From assembly GCF_000972845.2 (NCBI RefSeq), contig NC_040022.1:14300919-14364918 (forward strand): a stretch of DNA of 64,000 bases, in the 5' to 3' direction. This document shows positions 24,901 to 58,055 of the stretch, piece by piece. Made by a program: the position numbers and the translations under genes. Origin of the DNA: Larimichthys crocea. Its lineage: Eukaryota; Chordata; Actinopteri; Sciaenidae. The notes under the pieces are model-generated. The model did not search any database. It was not told where the DNA came from and worked only from the letters and a program-made list of their open reading frames with translations. How positions within the stretch are numbered: position 1 is the stretch's first letter; every line of letters starts with the position of its first letter.

Positions 24901-27160
24901 GCATGCAAGCTAGAAAGCACAAAAAAGTAATTGTCTGGGGGCTGACCCCCCCCAACCAATACCACTATCCCGTACAAAAGCCCATCGACGGACACCATGC
25001 TGACAAGAAAAATCCCTTTAGACCTCTTATATTTATGCAGATATACGTCTCATCTGTGCATGTCTTTGTATAGGCTTTATTTGACCGCTAACCTGATGTT
25101 CACAGTATCCTCTTTACAGAAAGAAAATTTGGGTGAAATCTGGATGATTCAAATGGGCCCGTCATTAATTCAATCTCCCATCTACCTTGAGTATTTTCAT
25201 CGGCCACGGGAACCCCATGCAGTGCCAAAGCAGGCCCCCGCTATACCGAGGGCGCTGTGAGGCGGCAGGCAGGTTTAAACAGAATGGGAACATAGGCCTA
25301 GAAGAGTTTTCTTCACATGGTGGCCTCATCTCAGCACCACAGGTGTTATAAAAGCCTTGTATTCGGCTATTGATAGTCTCTAGATTCTCGGCCTAATCCT
25401 GAAAGACCTTTTTCCCTTCCACAATCAACTCATGGAGAAAAAGATAGCATGGCCCGGGACGCTGGGGTGGTGGGATAGCTTGCTGTTATTACTCTCCTGC
25501 CTTAGTATAACGCTCTTTTAGGGCTACTGGGGATTGGATTGTCACTTTGTTGTCTGCAATTACAATCACAGCACTGTGGACTTGCTTTGCCTTTTGTTGC
25601 ATTGTTCTTTATTTCACCCCGCCTGCTCTGGTCACACACTGGTTGGTGTATGAACTTTAAGACATTGGTTTTAGTTGGGTTTCCACTCAGCCATTCATTG
25701 CGGTCGTTAACTGGTAAGCTTAGATTCAATCATTGTCTGTTATCATGCTGAGAACCCGTGCCCATATTACTTTCCCCTTGTTGCAGCTTAAGCCTTGTCA
25801 TGGCCAAGCATTTAACAACCATGTCGCCATATCAATTACTTACCTAAAGTCTGCTATGCGTTTGACTTTTTCACCATGAGAATTAATTTGGTCTTTGTGT
25901 TTTGGTGCCTTTCAGCGGTTTAATTTTTCAACGTATCTTTTTCAAAATGACAAAACAAACTTACTTAACCAAGCAAGACACTCGAAATTCCTCAACAGTT
26001 TTATCATTACTTTTTAAATCAACTGTGCTTTTCAGTGGTTTATATACTTACGATCAGGGAATCTCTTTGGTTTTTTTTCACAACAAACTCATTGCTTTGA
26101 TCAAAAACATCTGCCCTTGGCAGCGTCCTATCACTCGCTTTTATCGTTTGCAACTTCCTCACGCCCTGCGATGCTCATGCTGTCTAGCTAGTTTATACTA
26201 TTCTCTTTGGCCTCCTTGAACACCTCGGTATTATATTATCGCTTAAATAAAACCTCTTATCCGACGCTTATACTCAACACAACATACATAGCACGCTCTT
26301 GATATCTTCTCACTTGTAGTTGCTACCGTTTTCCCTGGTATCCCACCTGTTCCACCCTTCTCGTTCAATCCCATGCTCTTGGTTTTTATCCCCTGGCTAT
26401 ACTCCCTTTCGCTTTTCCTTTTCCCCGTGGTGTATGTTTGTATGTTGTTCCAGGTGTGAACTGTGGCACATCTGGCTTGCACTAATTGCTGTCCGAATAC
26501 GCCCAACCAGTTCGTTGGCATTTGCAACGAGCAGCCGATCTTCCCCTTTCGATTCCTATGTCGCCATTGTTGCACGTGGCCTATCATTTTTCGCACTTAT
26601 GTACTGCTTGCATGTTGTGCTGCCGCTGCCCTGGCCCTGACAAGCCCGGCCCCCATTCTGCTCATAGTCCTGGACAGTGACCGCGTTGTTTCCATTAAGC
26701 ACTGTGCCACCTAATCTTCAAAGGCCCGCTTTGTATTTGAGTGTTGTCTGCCTTGTCCAAGAGCACGGACCGTCATGTGTCTGACCTGTTTGCTCCTGTA
26801 CTGTCTTTGTGTGTGCCTGTTGTGTTCGTGCGTTGTCATAATAGCTTGAGGTCAATGGGAATGCGTTTGCGTCTTTTTCTCCTCTCCCACCCCCCCTCTT
26901 TTCTCTTTTTCTTCTTTCTTCTCTTTCTGTTTCCGATGTTGTGATTGAGGAAAGCTCCCTCAACCCAAATCAATGAGGATTCTGAGGCCATTCCTTCAGA
27001 AAGGAGGCGTACATATGTCATGTGTTCTTCGGACAAACGATCGAAGTCGACCACTATCACCAAGGTGAGAGACAAAAACATAGCACCATGCATATAGCTT
27101 TGTATGGCTACCTCTGCTTTGCCTGCTTTCTCTCTGATGGATGAGGAAAAAATAGAAAAG
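21949..27160. other. post-gap block without recognisable gene or repeat
   Basis: Sequence after the N gap is pyrimidine-leaning on the plus strand, has almost no microsatellites, and shows none of the teleost repeats common elsewhere in the window. Open frames of 60-106 codons overlap on both strands without splice-linked partners or recognisable protein. It may be real intergenic or intronic sequence, or lower-quality gap filling. Confidence 0.5.
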
Positions 27161-27164
27161 GAGA

Positions 27165-27260
27165 GGGGGGGGGGTTATAGATATATATTATATATTATAT
27201 ATCTATATCTATATATATATATTATCTATATTATATATATTATCATATATATCTTATATA

Positions 27261-27291
<31 letters not shown>

Positions 27292-27292
27292 G
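27165..27292. repeat. compound simple repeat: G run, imperfect (TA)n, (GA)n
   Basis: A run of about ten G is followed by an irregular AT tract (tatatattatatctatat type) to 27263 and then (GA)n to 27292. The AT part is irregular, unlike the clean dinucleotide tracts elsewhere. Confidence 0.9.
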
Positions 27293-30200
27293 AGGTGAAA
27301 GGGGGGGGTGAGTGGTTTCATTGGCCACTCGAGTGTGTGAGTAACATCTTCCGAGTCTGCAGTGGAGAGAGCCTCTCCTTGTGCTCCCTGTGTCCCGAGT
27401 TTTGTGTGCGGGTTAGCTGGCTTGGCTTGGCTTGGCACTCCAGCAGCATCCACAGAGGGCTCCTGTTACTTTACCCCCAGACTGAGCTATATATTTTGCA
27501 GACGAGTGCGAAGTTCCAGTGGTGCATCAGAAATGGGCCAAAAAAAAAAAAAATGGACAATGCAGGGATCAAGTCACTAAACTTAAGGGGCCTGGAGAGG
27601 CAACATTGTTTCAGCCCCATCACCATCACCCCTCCTCCTCCAAAACAAAGCAGCGCGGTTCAGCACCGCGGATAGCGACATAGCAGAAGTACTCCAGGGT
27701 AGAGGCTCCCAAAACTTTTCATGTTTCAGTAGATTTATTATTTAACCAAGAGCCCAGATTGATCACAGTTTGTCCATTGATTCCAATTTGAGAAGAGTCA
27801 AAAATCAAACTGTCTCTGCTTTTGATGATGGATATCAGTTCAAATATGTTAAAAAGCAATGTTGGTGAAACTTATCCTTATTTTTTTGGGGAGGGTCTTT
27901 AAAAGACCTCCTGAGAGTCCTTAAACTCCACTTTGCCTTTATCTACTTTACTGCAAAACCAGACAGAGTGTAAGTACATAGTTTGCCTTCACCTGGAGAA
28001 TCATACATTACTTTTGAGTGTGACTTACTTTGTCACATTCACTATAACTGTGCTACACAGAGACACACATTAGACAAGCCTTCCATGTCCTCTAGGCATG
28101 TCTCAGCAATACACTGCAATGCTGCCGTTGTTCACTCCTAAAGTAACTACATCACCAAAGTCATTTAAAAGAACATCCAGTATTTCTAGAGCGAGACAAA
28201 ATGTTATTTTACCGGGAGACAAATGCAACACCTTCTCCTGTCTCCTCCTGTCACTTGCAGTACGTAGGATCCTCCAGTAGTTTCAGCTGGAGCCGGCTCT
28301 CAAATTCAGGGCAGACAATTAGAAACTCCATTAAGCACAGTTGATTCCTCTGAGGTAGTTGGACCAAAAGCAGCACGCACACTGGGATCTGTAAGACTCG
28401 GATATAAAGCGCCATCAGTCCTTATCCTGCATCTCTGTTCACTGTCGGATGAACCTCATGACCTCAATCAAAACCTTATGAGTCAGCTCACAGGTGTTGA
28501 CACAAATGGATGCAAAGCATGGATGCACAAATCTAGTTGAAGCTGTGTGTGAGATGAATCTGTGTCTGCAGAGGGCTTTGTTTCAAGTTTGTTCCATATT
28601 TTGCAACTTGTGAGTCTTATTTACAAGTTTAATCTTTTTTCAATTTGAGTCTCTGTTGTTTTCAATTGTTGTGGTTCTTTTGGGATCACGCCTAAAGAGG
28701 CGTTGCATTGTGTCTTTGCTGTTCATCCAAGACTGTAAGATCATCATAAAATCAAAACTATAATATGATGACAGCGGGCTTTTCTTTTGGAATTGAAACA
28801 GACGATATCAACTGATATCTCGAATTGTCTGTCTAGTGGACGTCAGCAGTTACACATTATTGACTCAGCATGTAAATCACTCGTCAGACAAAGAGGGATC
28901 AAACACTTAACTTTCCAGAAAGATGGAGCCAAATACCTCAGCTTGTTATCTGACTGCATCACTGACTGCTTGGGGGGGGGTGGACTTTGGCCTGTACGAG
29001 ATCATGTAAAGCATGAAGAGCGGAGGGTTTTGCTCTCTAGATTCAGGCACCATGCCAAAATCACCACCAGGGGATTTTCAGTGAAAGATGTTTCTGAGTA
29101 GGCCTAAATGTTTGCACCTGCTTTCCTTTGTAGTGCCAGATTTGCACCTGGCTTTTCATGGCGGTAAAGTTAAACACAGTAGTCAGGGTGGATTGCGGGA
29201 TGCCCATGGGTGGCATAATTGAGAAACAAACAGTAATAAAAGCTTGCCTTTACCAGTTGTAGCCCAATATGTAATTCTGATAATGGCGCTGTAATGTTGT
29301 CATTATGTCAGTTTCCATGTGACTGTCTAGTCAGTATGAGATCAGGTTTCTTTTAAGTTATTTTGGACTTGTAGACTAGATGTGTGGCATTGACATTTTA
29401 GGTGGATCAAACACCCGAAGCCAAACTCATTTACATTCTCGTCAAGCATGATTTGTTTTAATGACTTATTTAATAGCCTCAATTAGCAGTTGGTTGTCAT
29501 CTCTCTGCTTGTGTTTGTCTGTTTTTGCGTGCTCATGTGTAAGAATGAACGATTAGTTGCTAAAATGGTGTCTAATGCAATAAACTAAATTGTAAATGTT
29601 TTTTTGCACTAAATTCTAAACAGAGAATCACTTTGTTTTGGGGCTTTTTGTAGTTATAGTATAAAACTATAATCAAACAGTCAGCTGTGATTTGTGCTTG
29701 TAGTGTAAAATGTAAAGGTGGTAATGATTCATAGCATCGCACTTATTCTCACACATCTCTCCTCTTTGCCTCCTGGAGAGAAAAAATAGTTCCAGCTTTT
29801 GTGAGTCAACAAATCTGTGAGGTCCCTCAAGGACACATTAGAAGTGACGAACTTCAGAGAATGGAAACCTCCACTTCTCTCCCTCTGAACACCTGTGGTT
29901 CATTCTTTCTCCCACAAGGGGGCAGCAGGTATAAAGAAATTACTCTGGACTCTGGAGGGTACTCATGTAGTGGTGGCCAGGGCCACAGGGATGCTGAGGG
30001 TTTTGTTTCATTTCTTTCAGTTTTCAGTGATATTTAGCTCCTATGTTGTATACAGTGTGTGCAACGTGTTTCGTAAAATACAAGAAGTGGCACAGTCGGA
30101 CAAAATGAAACGTTTAACATAATATTCTGAGCGTTTACACCATGAAGAAAAACCGACACACAATGTGGATCAAAAACATTTGACATGTCGACATCACCGT

Positions 30201-30730
30201 TTCTAGAATTAGGCAGGCGTTTAGAGTCAAATCATTTTAATTGACAGTTCAAATGATTGCAATGTATTGAATGTAGTGCAGCTGTGTTTTATTGCTTGTG
30301 GATGTATCTCATTTGGAATGAAGTGAACATCAGTTGTCTCTGGTGAAGGGAGGACGCACAGGAGATCCTCATTAGGGAATACTTTATCTTTTCCTGACAA
30401 AGATAAATGTCCCATGTGTCTCCAGTGCTCTGCACCGCAAAGTCCCTCCCATTTCTGAGAAAGCTCACAAACCACCAGCTGATTTCTTTTCTGAGAAATG
30501 TACATCACAATCTTGCATGTGATGAATGTTATATTGAAGTTGTTATTGATATTTCTCCATGCTGCCGTGACATATTCATTTCTACCACTCACGGGAAACT
30601 CAATAAGAAATATAAAGCTAGATTAAGGGTTTTGATTTAGACTCCAACCTCCAGTTTCTACCTTTCTTTTGCTGTCTGTATTCTGCCTGTCTGTGTGTCT
30701 TTGTGTGGGAAAATATAATAGATGTCGTCC

Positions 30731-30814
30731 ATCTCTCTGTCTCTGCCTCTCTCTCTCTTTTTCTCTCTCACACACACACACACACACACGCACACACACA
30801 CACACACACACACA
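30731..30814. repeat. (CT)n/(CA)n compound microsatellite
   Basis: Imperfect CT units to 30768, then CA units with a cg interruption to 30814. Confidence 0.95.
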
Positions 30815-31113
30815 GACACAGACATACACACGCACAAGTAGAAACACGCAAAAGGCTAATCAGAGTACGAGTGCTTCACATTCAACGCTTTCATCCATTA
30901 TATTCAAATGTTACGTAACAAGAGGGCGCAGACAGCGGTAGTCAAAAGGAAATCATCTTTCTCTCTCACGAGAATGTCAGAGTCCTAGAAAAAAGCCTCT
31001 AAATGTTTCATGCTGTTTCATCACAGGGAAGAGAGAGAGGTTTTTTTTTTTTTTTTTGCTCTGCTGCTGAAGACTCACGTGTTCTTCTCCCCACAGTTTG
31101 TGTGTGCGAGTAT

Positions 31114-31114
<1 letters not shown>

Positions 31115-31185
<71 letters not shown>
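31115..31185. repeat. (GT)n microsatellite
   Basis: About 35 uninterrupted GT units, the longest pure GT tract in the window. Frames through it are artefacts. Confidence 0.97.
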
Positions 31186-31187
<2 letters not shown>

Positions 31188-32097
31188 CCCCAGCCCATGC
31201 AGTAATAAATATGAAACCAGAGGCACATGCTGGTTGTTGGTACACACATTTGCACGACATATTTGAGGACTTTGCTTTGATATACTTTCATTCTGATGGC
31301 TTATTCTTAATCATGAGTTATAGTCGAAGTGGAATAAAAACACAGCCATTTAACTGTGTGCTCAATTTATTGTCCCATTGAGGTTTTTGAATCATTGAAT
31401 GAAAAAAATATTCAGCTGGTTTGGATGGTCTTGGTTTATCCCAAGATGTGATCTATGCAGAACACATATGGTCTCATGGACATACATATTCTTATTGTGC
31501 TGTTGTTGGGGATGTTATTTGTAACGTTTTGGTGCTTCATGGTGTGTAATCCATTTCATTTCCATAAGCCTCACATCACATTTATCCATGTGTTGTGTCA
31601 ACGTCTGGTTCTTCCATGTACCATTGGGTGTGGAGAAACCTGTTGCAGGTAATCCCTTTAGCTTTAGATTTAATATGTTCTGTATGGCATGTGTGGCCAG
31701 GGGGGGTTTAGAAGATAAAATGGATGCTTATGCCCCCCTTAAGTATAAGCTATGAGGATAAGAGTGTTGTATATCATCAGCCAAAGCTGGTGAAGATTTA
31801 TCTTTTTTATTGTTGTTGTATGCATACTGCTTCCAGTAACCGTTTACTGCTGATCCACGTGCCCTCATTTGGAAAGTGTCTTGCAACTTTGGATTTTGAT
31901 CTTAATTAAAAGAGACAAGTGTGAGATCACCGCATTCTTTGATAGCCCCCCCCCCCCCTTTTTAAATGATACATTTACATCTTTTCTTCCTTGAGATCAT
32001 GTCTTTCCTTATATGCACCCCTCTGCGAATTCCTAATACGAACCTCAATCACGTATGATTGCGTTAAAAGAGTTGAAGAGGGAGAGGAGAGGGGGTG

Positions 32098-32114
32098 AGA
32101 GAGAGACAGAGAGA

Positions 32115-32152
<38 letters not shown>
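32098..32152. repeat. (GA)n tract flanking the fgf12 promoter region
   Basis: A purine-only GA tract with few interruptions lies just 5' of the CpG-rich region. Such tracts can bind GAGA-type factors and are often nucleosome-depleted, but function here is inference. Confidence 0.92.
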
Positions 32153-32154
<2 letters not shown>

Positions 32155-32159
32155 GCTAT

Positions 32160-52659
<20,500 letters not shown>

Positions 52660-52990
52660 CAGCAGGGGGAGGGTCTTCCAGCAGGGGGGAGTGGCCTCAT
52701 CCTGACTCAAGGGGAGGGGCCCAAGGAAAACTTACCGACCCCCCCCACAATACGCACCACCATCCCCTCTGATAAAAAGAGGGTGTTGCGACGACGAGGA
52801 GCTATTACTGTACACTGAAGACAACAAAAACTGAACTCTTGCCTGTGAAAACCTTTTAGATGAATTAATATGAAACCAGAGGATATATATATATGAGAAA
52901 AAAAAAAACATTTTCAATCAGGACTTGACCAACATTTTATGCAAAAAAAAGAGAAAAAGCTGTGATAAATAAACAAAGGAATGGTGGTCT
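52660..52990 (+). other. fgf12: fgf12 3' UTR with polyadenylation signal
   Basis: Sequence downstream of the TAG contains a G-rich segment, a C-run and AATAAA at 52968-52973, so a short 3' UTR of about 330 nt is possible. Longer 3' UTRs using later A-rich sites cannot be excluded. Confidence 0.5.
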
Positions 52991-55877
52991 CTCTTCACAC
53001 AGATACAAATATCTATCATTTCCAATTTATGCTGTGAAAAACAAGCTTTAATACATGTTTTCATACCCTGTTTTTCTTTTCTAAATGCTATTGCACTCTC
53101 ATATGCTTTCTTGTGTTATCGTTGTCAGTAATAACTATACCACCATCACCATTACTAATCTGTTGATCTCCTCATCCCAGTTAATATCATGATTGTTCTG
53201 TTTTTGTTTTTCTGAGACTGAAGCAAGATTTTTATTTTTTTCCCAATTACTTTTGTCTTTTCTCTTATAGTTTGATCTTGAATGCACTGTCACACTACCT
53301 GATCTGGTGTGAAGGTAAGGCTGAATGTATTTGATAGTTCTCTGTGTTGGACTCCAATGGAAACAGAGTGCTTAGGGTGGGATGTAATTTACTCAGGTGT
53401 GTACTGTAAGTGTAACTAATATGACTAATAAGAAAGATAGGGCTGTTTCAAATACTCTAACATGGATCTCCCTATGTTCTTCTGTTATGACAGGACAGGA
53501 CAAGCAATATAATAGAGAGCACTATGTATGTCTCTAAATTATAGTAATAAGCTGATAACACATCTCTGTTGTCGGTGTGTTGTTCAGCCGTGAAGTTTGA
53601 CAAAGAAAGTTGTTTAAGTAGGTTTATGTTTGAATCAGAAGAAAACCTGTTTTGATATTGTTTCAGTATACTCTTAACATTTTCAAGGGTTATTAGGTTT
53701 TAAGTAGAGATGTCCAAACTCAAAAAAAGAAATAGTATTCTCTCCAAAAGCTGAGAGAAAGATAATGACCAGCATAAGCACTATGAGCCACGGCCAAAAA
53801 AAAAAAGGTCACTTCACATTTCCACCTCAAGTAACACAGACCCCTTTATCTGCTGTTAGCTAGGCTATAACAACAACTCTCAAAATATAACCATATAACA
53901 GTATCCAGGCTTTTTAACTATATTGACAAATCATGAAATAATCCTCGATTAAAAAAAAAAAGAAAAAAGACTGCTGCTGTTTTTACTAAGCAAGAGTAAG
54001 GGTGGAGGTTTTGGCAGGCCTGGCAGTGAAGATATGTGTTGACTGGTTTTCAAGAAGTTCTGCTATTTCTGTTATTTTTCTTGTGAGAGCATTAGAGATT
54101 TCTCAACACTGGTGGACAGGGTGCCTGACTGTTTAATAATCCACTGACCTGACTTGTTAATGTTCTCAATGTATGGTCACAATCATTAAGACTTCCCCAT
54201 CACAATGGAAGCAGAACATCTCATTGAGGAACCAGTTCATCTGGATTTAGCCAGGTTTGGGGAGGATGTCCTACCATCCCGGTGAGAGTGTCTCACCGCT
54301 TGGTTTCACTGACATGGTAATCCATACAGTCTCCATCCCCCCTGGCTTTGTGACCCATGAAATGAGCCATTTGCTGCATTGTGGAGGAAAGCTTCTCTTT
54401 CATAAATCAACATGCTGACAGGGCTGTATAAACAAGGTGAATTGACTGGTACACCGCGTACGCCATGTACGCCACATAGCTCATTCCTAATCCCCAATTA
54501 GTTTGTCTAACTCAGGAAGTCCTACACTTGTTCCGTGAAAGGGGCCAGACATAAAGGCTGGCTGCTCATTGTCCAGCACCCGTTGCACAAAACCTGGCCA
54601 CTGGTGTGGAATTTAAGGAGGTTGGGATGGGGTCAATGGTGTTTTTATCATTAAAGGTGGTGTACAGCTAAGCCTAGCCAGGTTGGGGAGGTAGGAAAGG
54701 GAAATCCAGAAGTCGAGACAAAGCATGAAGATCGCATGACTGTAGGAGTTGATGTAAGAGAATTTGGGGCGAATAGGAACTTTTATATGCAACGTTTTGA
54801 TCAGTATCTCCTATATCTGGTTGGAAATCATATGCTAAATTGGTGGTATATACAGTTAATAGCACACATTCAGTTGCACAGAGCAAACCGCAGTGATATA
54901 TCATCTAGGAGGGTCTTCCACCTGGGGCCCGGGTCCATAGCTGGTGCGAGTTACCTGCAAGAGCTAACGGTAGATTAGTTCAACTTCCACAGCACCTACA
55001 GCATAACACTGATACATACAGTATATTAGACATGACACTTGAACGTCAGCAGGCAAGACCAGCATATATAGGTATCTTTTTATAGAGGTTTATATTGGTG
55101 CAAATGAGATACATGTGGACTTAAAGCAATGCATGAAATTGGATGTACTCGATGTCAACTGTTGACAGCGGAATGAGAGGATTTGAGAAAGGGATGAATA
55201 AAGAAGGAAGTAAAAATAGCTGATGTGAGAGAGCCGTAAAAGAGAGCACTTTTTATTCGAGGGGGTTTATTGATGTATGAAAGGGTAAGCAAAGGCTTTG
55301 GTTGTATGTGATATTAAGTATAATTTATTATTTTTATGTTTGCAGATGATTTCACTGCATTGGAACACGCTCATATATGCATTATGAATTGTGAGATGAA
55401 TAAAAAATATGCATTGATAATAAAAATCAGAATGAAGTTAGTGATTGTTTAAGAATAAAGACTATGTTATCAAAAACTTTCACCTACGCAGTGAGTGATT
55501 CAGTGTGTCGCTGATCATGACTGATAGCTGTTGTGTCTTTTTTTTTATTTTTATTATCATTGTTAATGTCACTCTTTGCAACAACAAGAGAAGCAGCAGG
55601 ATGAGCAGACAAACTAAATCCATCAGCGGGGGTTTTTATGCGTCTCACATTCAGAAAATCCAATCCGTTTCCTCTATCAATTCACCGGGGGTGATTTATC
55701 TTCTCACAAGCCCCCTAAATCCAATGTGTCATTTTGGGATGGCGCTCCTTCGCCCTTAATTCTCCCGTTGTCATGGAAACAGACCTTCCGTGCCGTCTGC
55801 AAGGAGAATGAGGAGGAGGAAGATGAGGATGAGGATGATGATGAAGGCTCGCCTGACTTTCAGGACGTGGCTTGTCT

Positions 55878-55952
55878 TCTCTCCTGCTGCTGCTGCTGCA
55901 GCAGCCTCACAGAGAACAGCAGAGGAGGAGGAGGAGGAGGAGGAGGAGGAGG
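55878..55952. repeat. trinucleotide repeats: (CTG)n/(CAG) inverted pair then (GGA)n
   Basis: ctgctgctgctgctgcagca is self-complementary around its centre and can form a hairpin. It is followed at 55921-55952 by about ten GGA units. The glutamate- and glycine-rich frames across it are repeat artefacts. Confidence 0.9.
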
Positions 55953-57769
55953 GGGCTGAGGGTAGTATGTTCTCTTTTTTTTCCCCTGTTTCCTTCAGTT
56001 ACTGTAAACAGCTGAGAAGTGTGCAGCTCTGCAATGGGGGACAAATTAATTATAAGATAGAGAATAAATAGAGAAAGTAAGAGAGAACAAAACTATTACG
56101 TTAAAGGAAAGTCAAAATGAGGGGTGGGAGCAAGTTTCTCTCACTCTCTGTACGAATGCACATTTCTGTCTGATGTAACGTCTGAACCAAATTTCACGAC
56201 GATCCTTTCACCTAAAGCCACAAATGTCAACATCGTAGTAGAGCAAAAAAAATGAGGAAATTACTAAAACCACCAGGTTCATCTTCTAGAAATGTCATTC
56301 AAGAAATGCTGTGCATATCCATCCAGCTGATGTTATGATGATTTCTCAGGATAAGTGAAAATTAAGAAGACTTGAAAATGAATTTAGGGAATAAATAAAT
56401 TAATAAAGAAATCAATTTTCTGGCATCCAACTATTGCCAAGAATTGTCGTTCACAAAAATAAATTTTAACCTGCTAGAGGAAAAGTAAGGGGATCAAAGT
56501 CAGTAGGATTCACCCTTTAGGGACCATTAATATTATTAGAAAAGTTGATGCTAATCCATCAAAACATTGTTGGTATTTCAGTCTGTACCAAAAAAAATTA
56601 CCAAAACCAAATCCCTACAGCCATAGGATGGGTTAAAAAACAAACAAACCCTGCAGTATCTTATGTCCTCATGCAGAATATATCATAAAAAGGCACACAT
56701 CGCAGATCCCAGTGTCGTTCAATTGCATGTAACTTACAAAACAAGCAAATACAGCTCACGCTTTATCACAATCAATATGCCTCCATCCTGTTCACTTTTC
56801 ACATTCCACTTCAGTAATTAACTTTCACTAAGATACAGAAACAAGTCAAGGCCAGCTATTCAGGCTCCTGTGGGAGTTGGGAGTCTAAACAGGTTCATCT
56901 GTTTAGGGAGGGCAAGGGCTGCAAACAGCTTGAAGGCCACACTCTCCTCCCTTCACCTCTCCTCTTAGCTACAGCTGTGGCTGTGGCCTCTGCTGCACCT
57001 CTCACATCCACCTGTCCTCCCCCACCTTCCCTCTTATCCTCCTGTGTGGAAGAGGCAACCTTGAACTCGATGGCTGTATTGAAATGTCCCCTCGGCTACA
57101 GATGTTCTTATGTGTTCATGCTGGAAAGTGGGACTTTTTCAGCATTTCTTTATTTAAATAATATTATTTCGTTACACTGTGTGCTGTGTGATGAGTTATA
57201 TGGCAACACGAAAATGCAGTAAATGTGCTGCACTGTGAAAACATATTTGTCATACAGACTAGGATAAGAACATTGCAGCTTCAAAACAAAGATGACAAAT
57301 GATTTAGTATCGCATTAATCTCAATTTAAAACAACCCTTTTCAAGGTCCTAGCAACCTCCAAAGACTCTTTGAGAATAAGCTTGACAATGCAAATGTTGC
57401 ATAGGATGAATGCTTAAATCAAAATAACCTTGATTTCAAAGACAGATATCAGATCACCCAGCCAACAATCATTTCAGCCAACAAACTGGCTGCTGCCCAA
57501 AGCTTCACAGCAAACCGGACATACAAAGTAACTTTTACACCAATGCTCAAATCGTGAGGTATGAAATATGTTATGTGATTTTTTCACAAAGTTGTTTAAT
57601 AAGAATGTCCAAGATCTGAAGTCCCCCAACATTTTGTGCCATGATGTGATCTCAAACAGACTCAGGAAGTTAAATGCTAACACATCATTAGTTTAGCCTA
57701 TTAGCTGAGCATGATAACAATTTAATTAATTTTTCCAGTATTTGACATGATGATAGTGCTACAGGAAAT

Positions 57770-58055
57770 GTTAAAGATCCAGTGTGTAAGATTTGGCTGT
57801 ATTGGCAGGATATAATGGAGTTGGAATATTAAATTTAAATTATGTTTTCATTAGGGTAAAATCATCTTTTTGTTACCTTAGAAAGAAACGTCTATATCTA
57901 CAGAAGGAGTGGGTCTTCTATGGAGTACACCATGTTGAATTGCCATATTTCTATAGTAGCCCAGAATGGAAAAAAAAAACTAAACACTGGCTCTGGATAG
58001 GGCATTTCACATTTTTGAAGGGTTTTGTGGCCACCAAAGTCATAATTAATTCTTA
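57770..58055. repeat. teleost interspersed repeat ('atccagtgtgtaagattt' family)
   Basis: Begins gatccagtgtgtaagatttg, then ataatggagttggaatatta, ggtaaaatcatctttttgtt, gagtacaccatgttgaattg, and tagtagcccagaatgg with acactggctctggatagggc. This is the standard order of a widely dispersed fish repeat. The 87-codon frame on it is not a gene. Confidence 0.85.

Larger units (their letters stand above)
27293..32095. other. region upstream of the fgf12 A promoter, no gene seen
   Basis: Mostly AT-rich unique sequence with simple repeats at 30731-30814 and 31115-31185. No exon with family resemblance was found. If the 6616 exon belongs to fgf12, this is part of its long first intron. Confidence 0.5.

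Noticed and set aside
27262..27675. 137-codon frame beginning in (GA)n
   Set aside because: The start is a Met-Glu-Arg repeat translation and the remainder has no family resemblance or splice context.
55726..56071. Glu/Asp-rich and Cys/Gly-rich frames
   Set aside because: These are translations of (GAG/GAT), (CTG) and (GGA) repeats.
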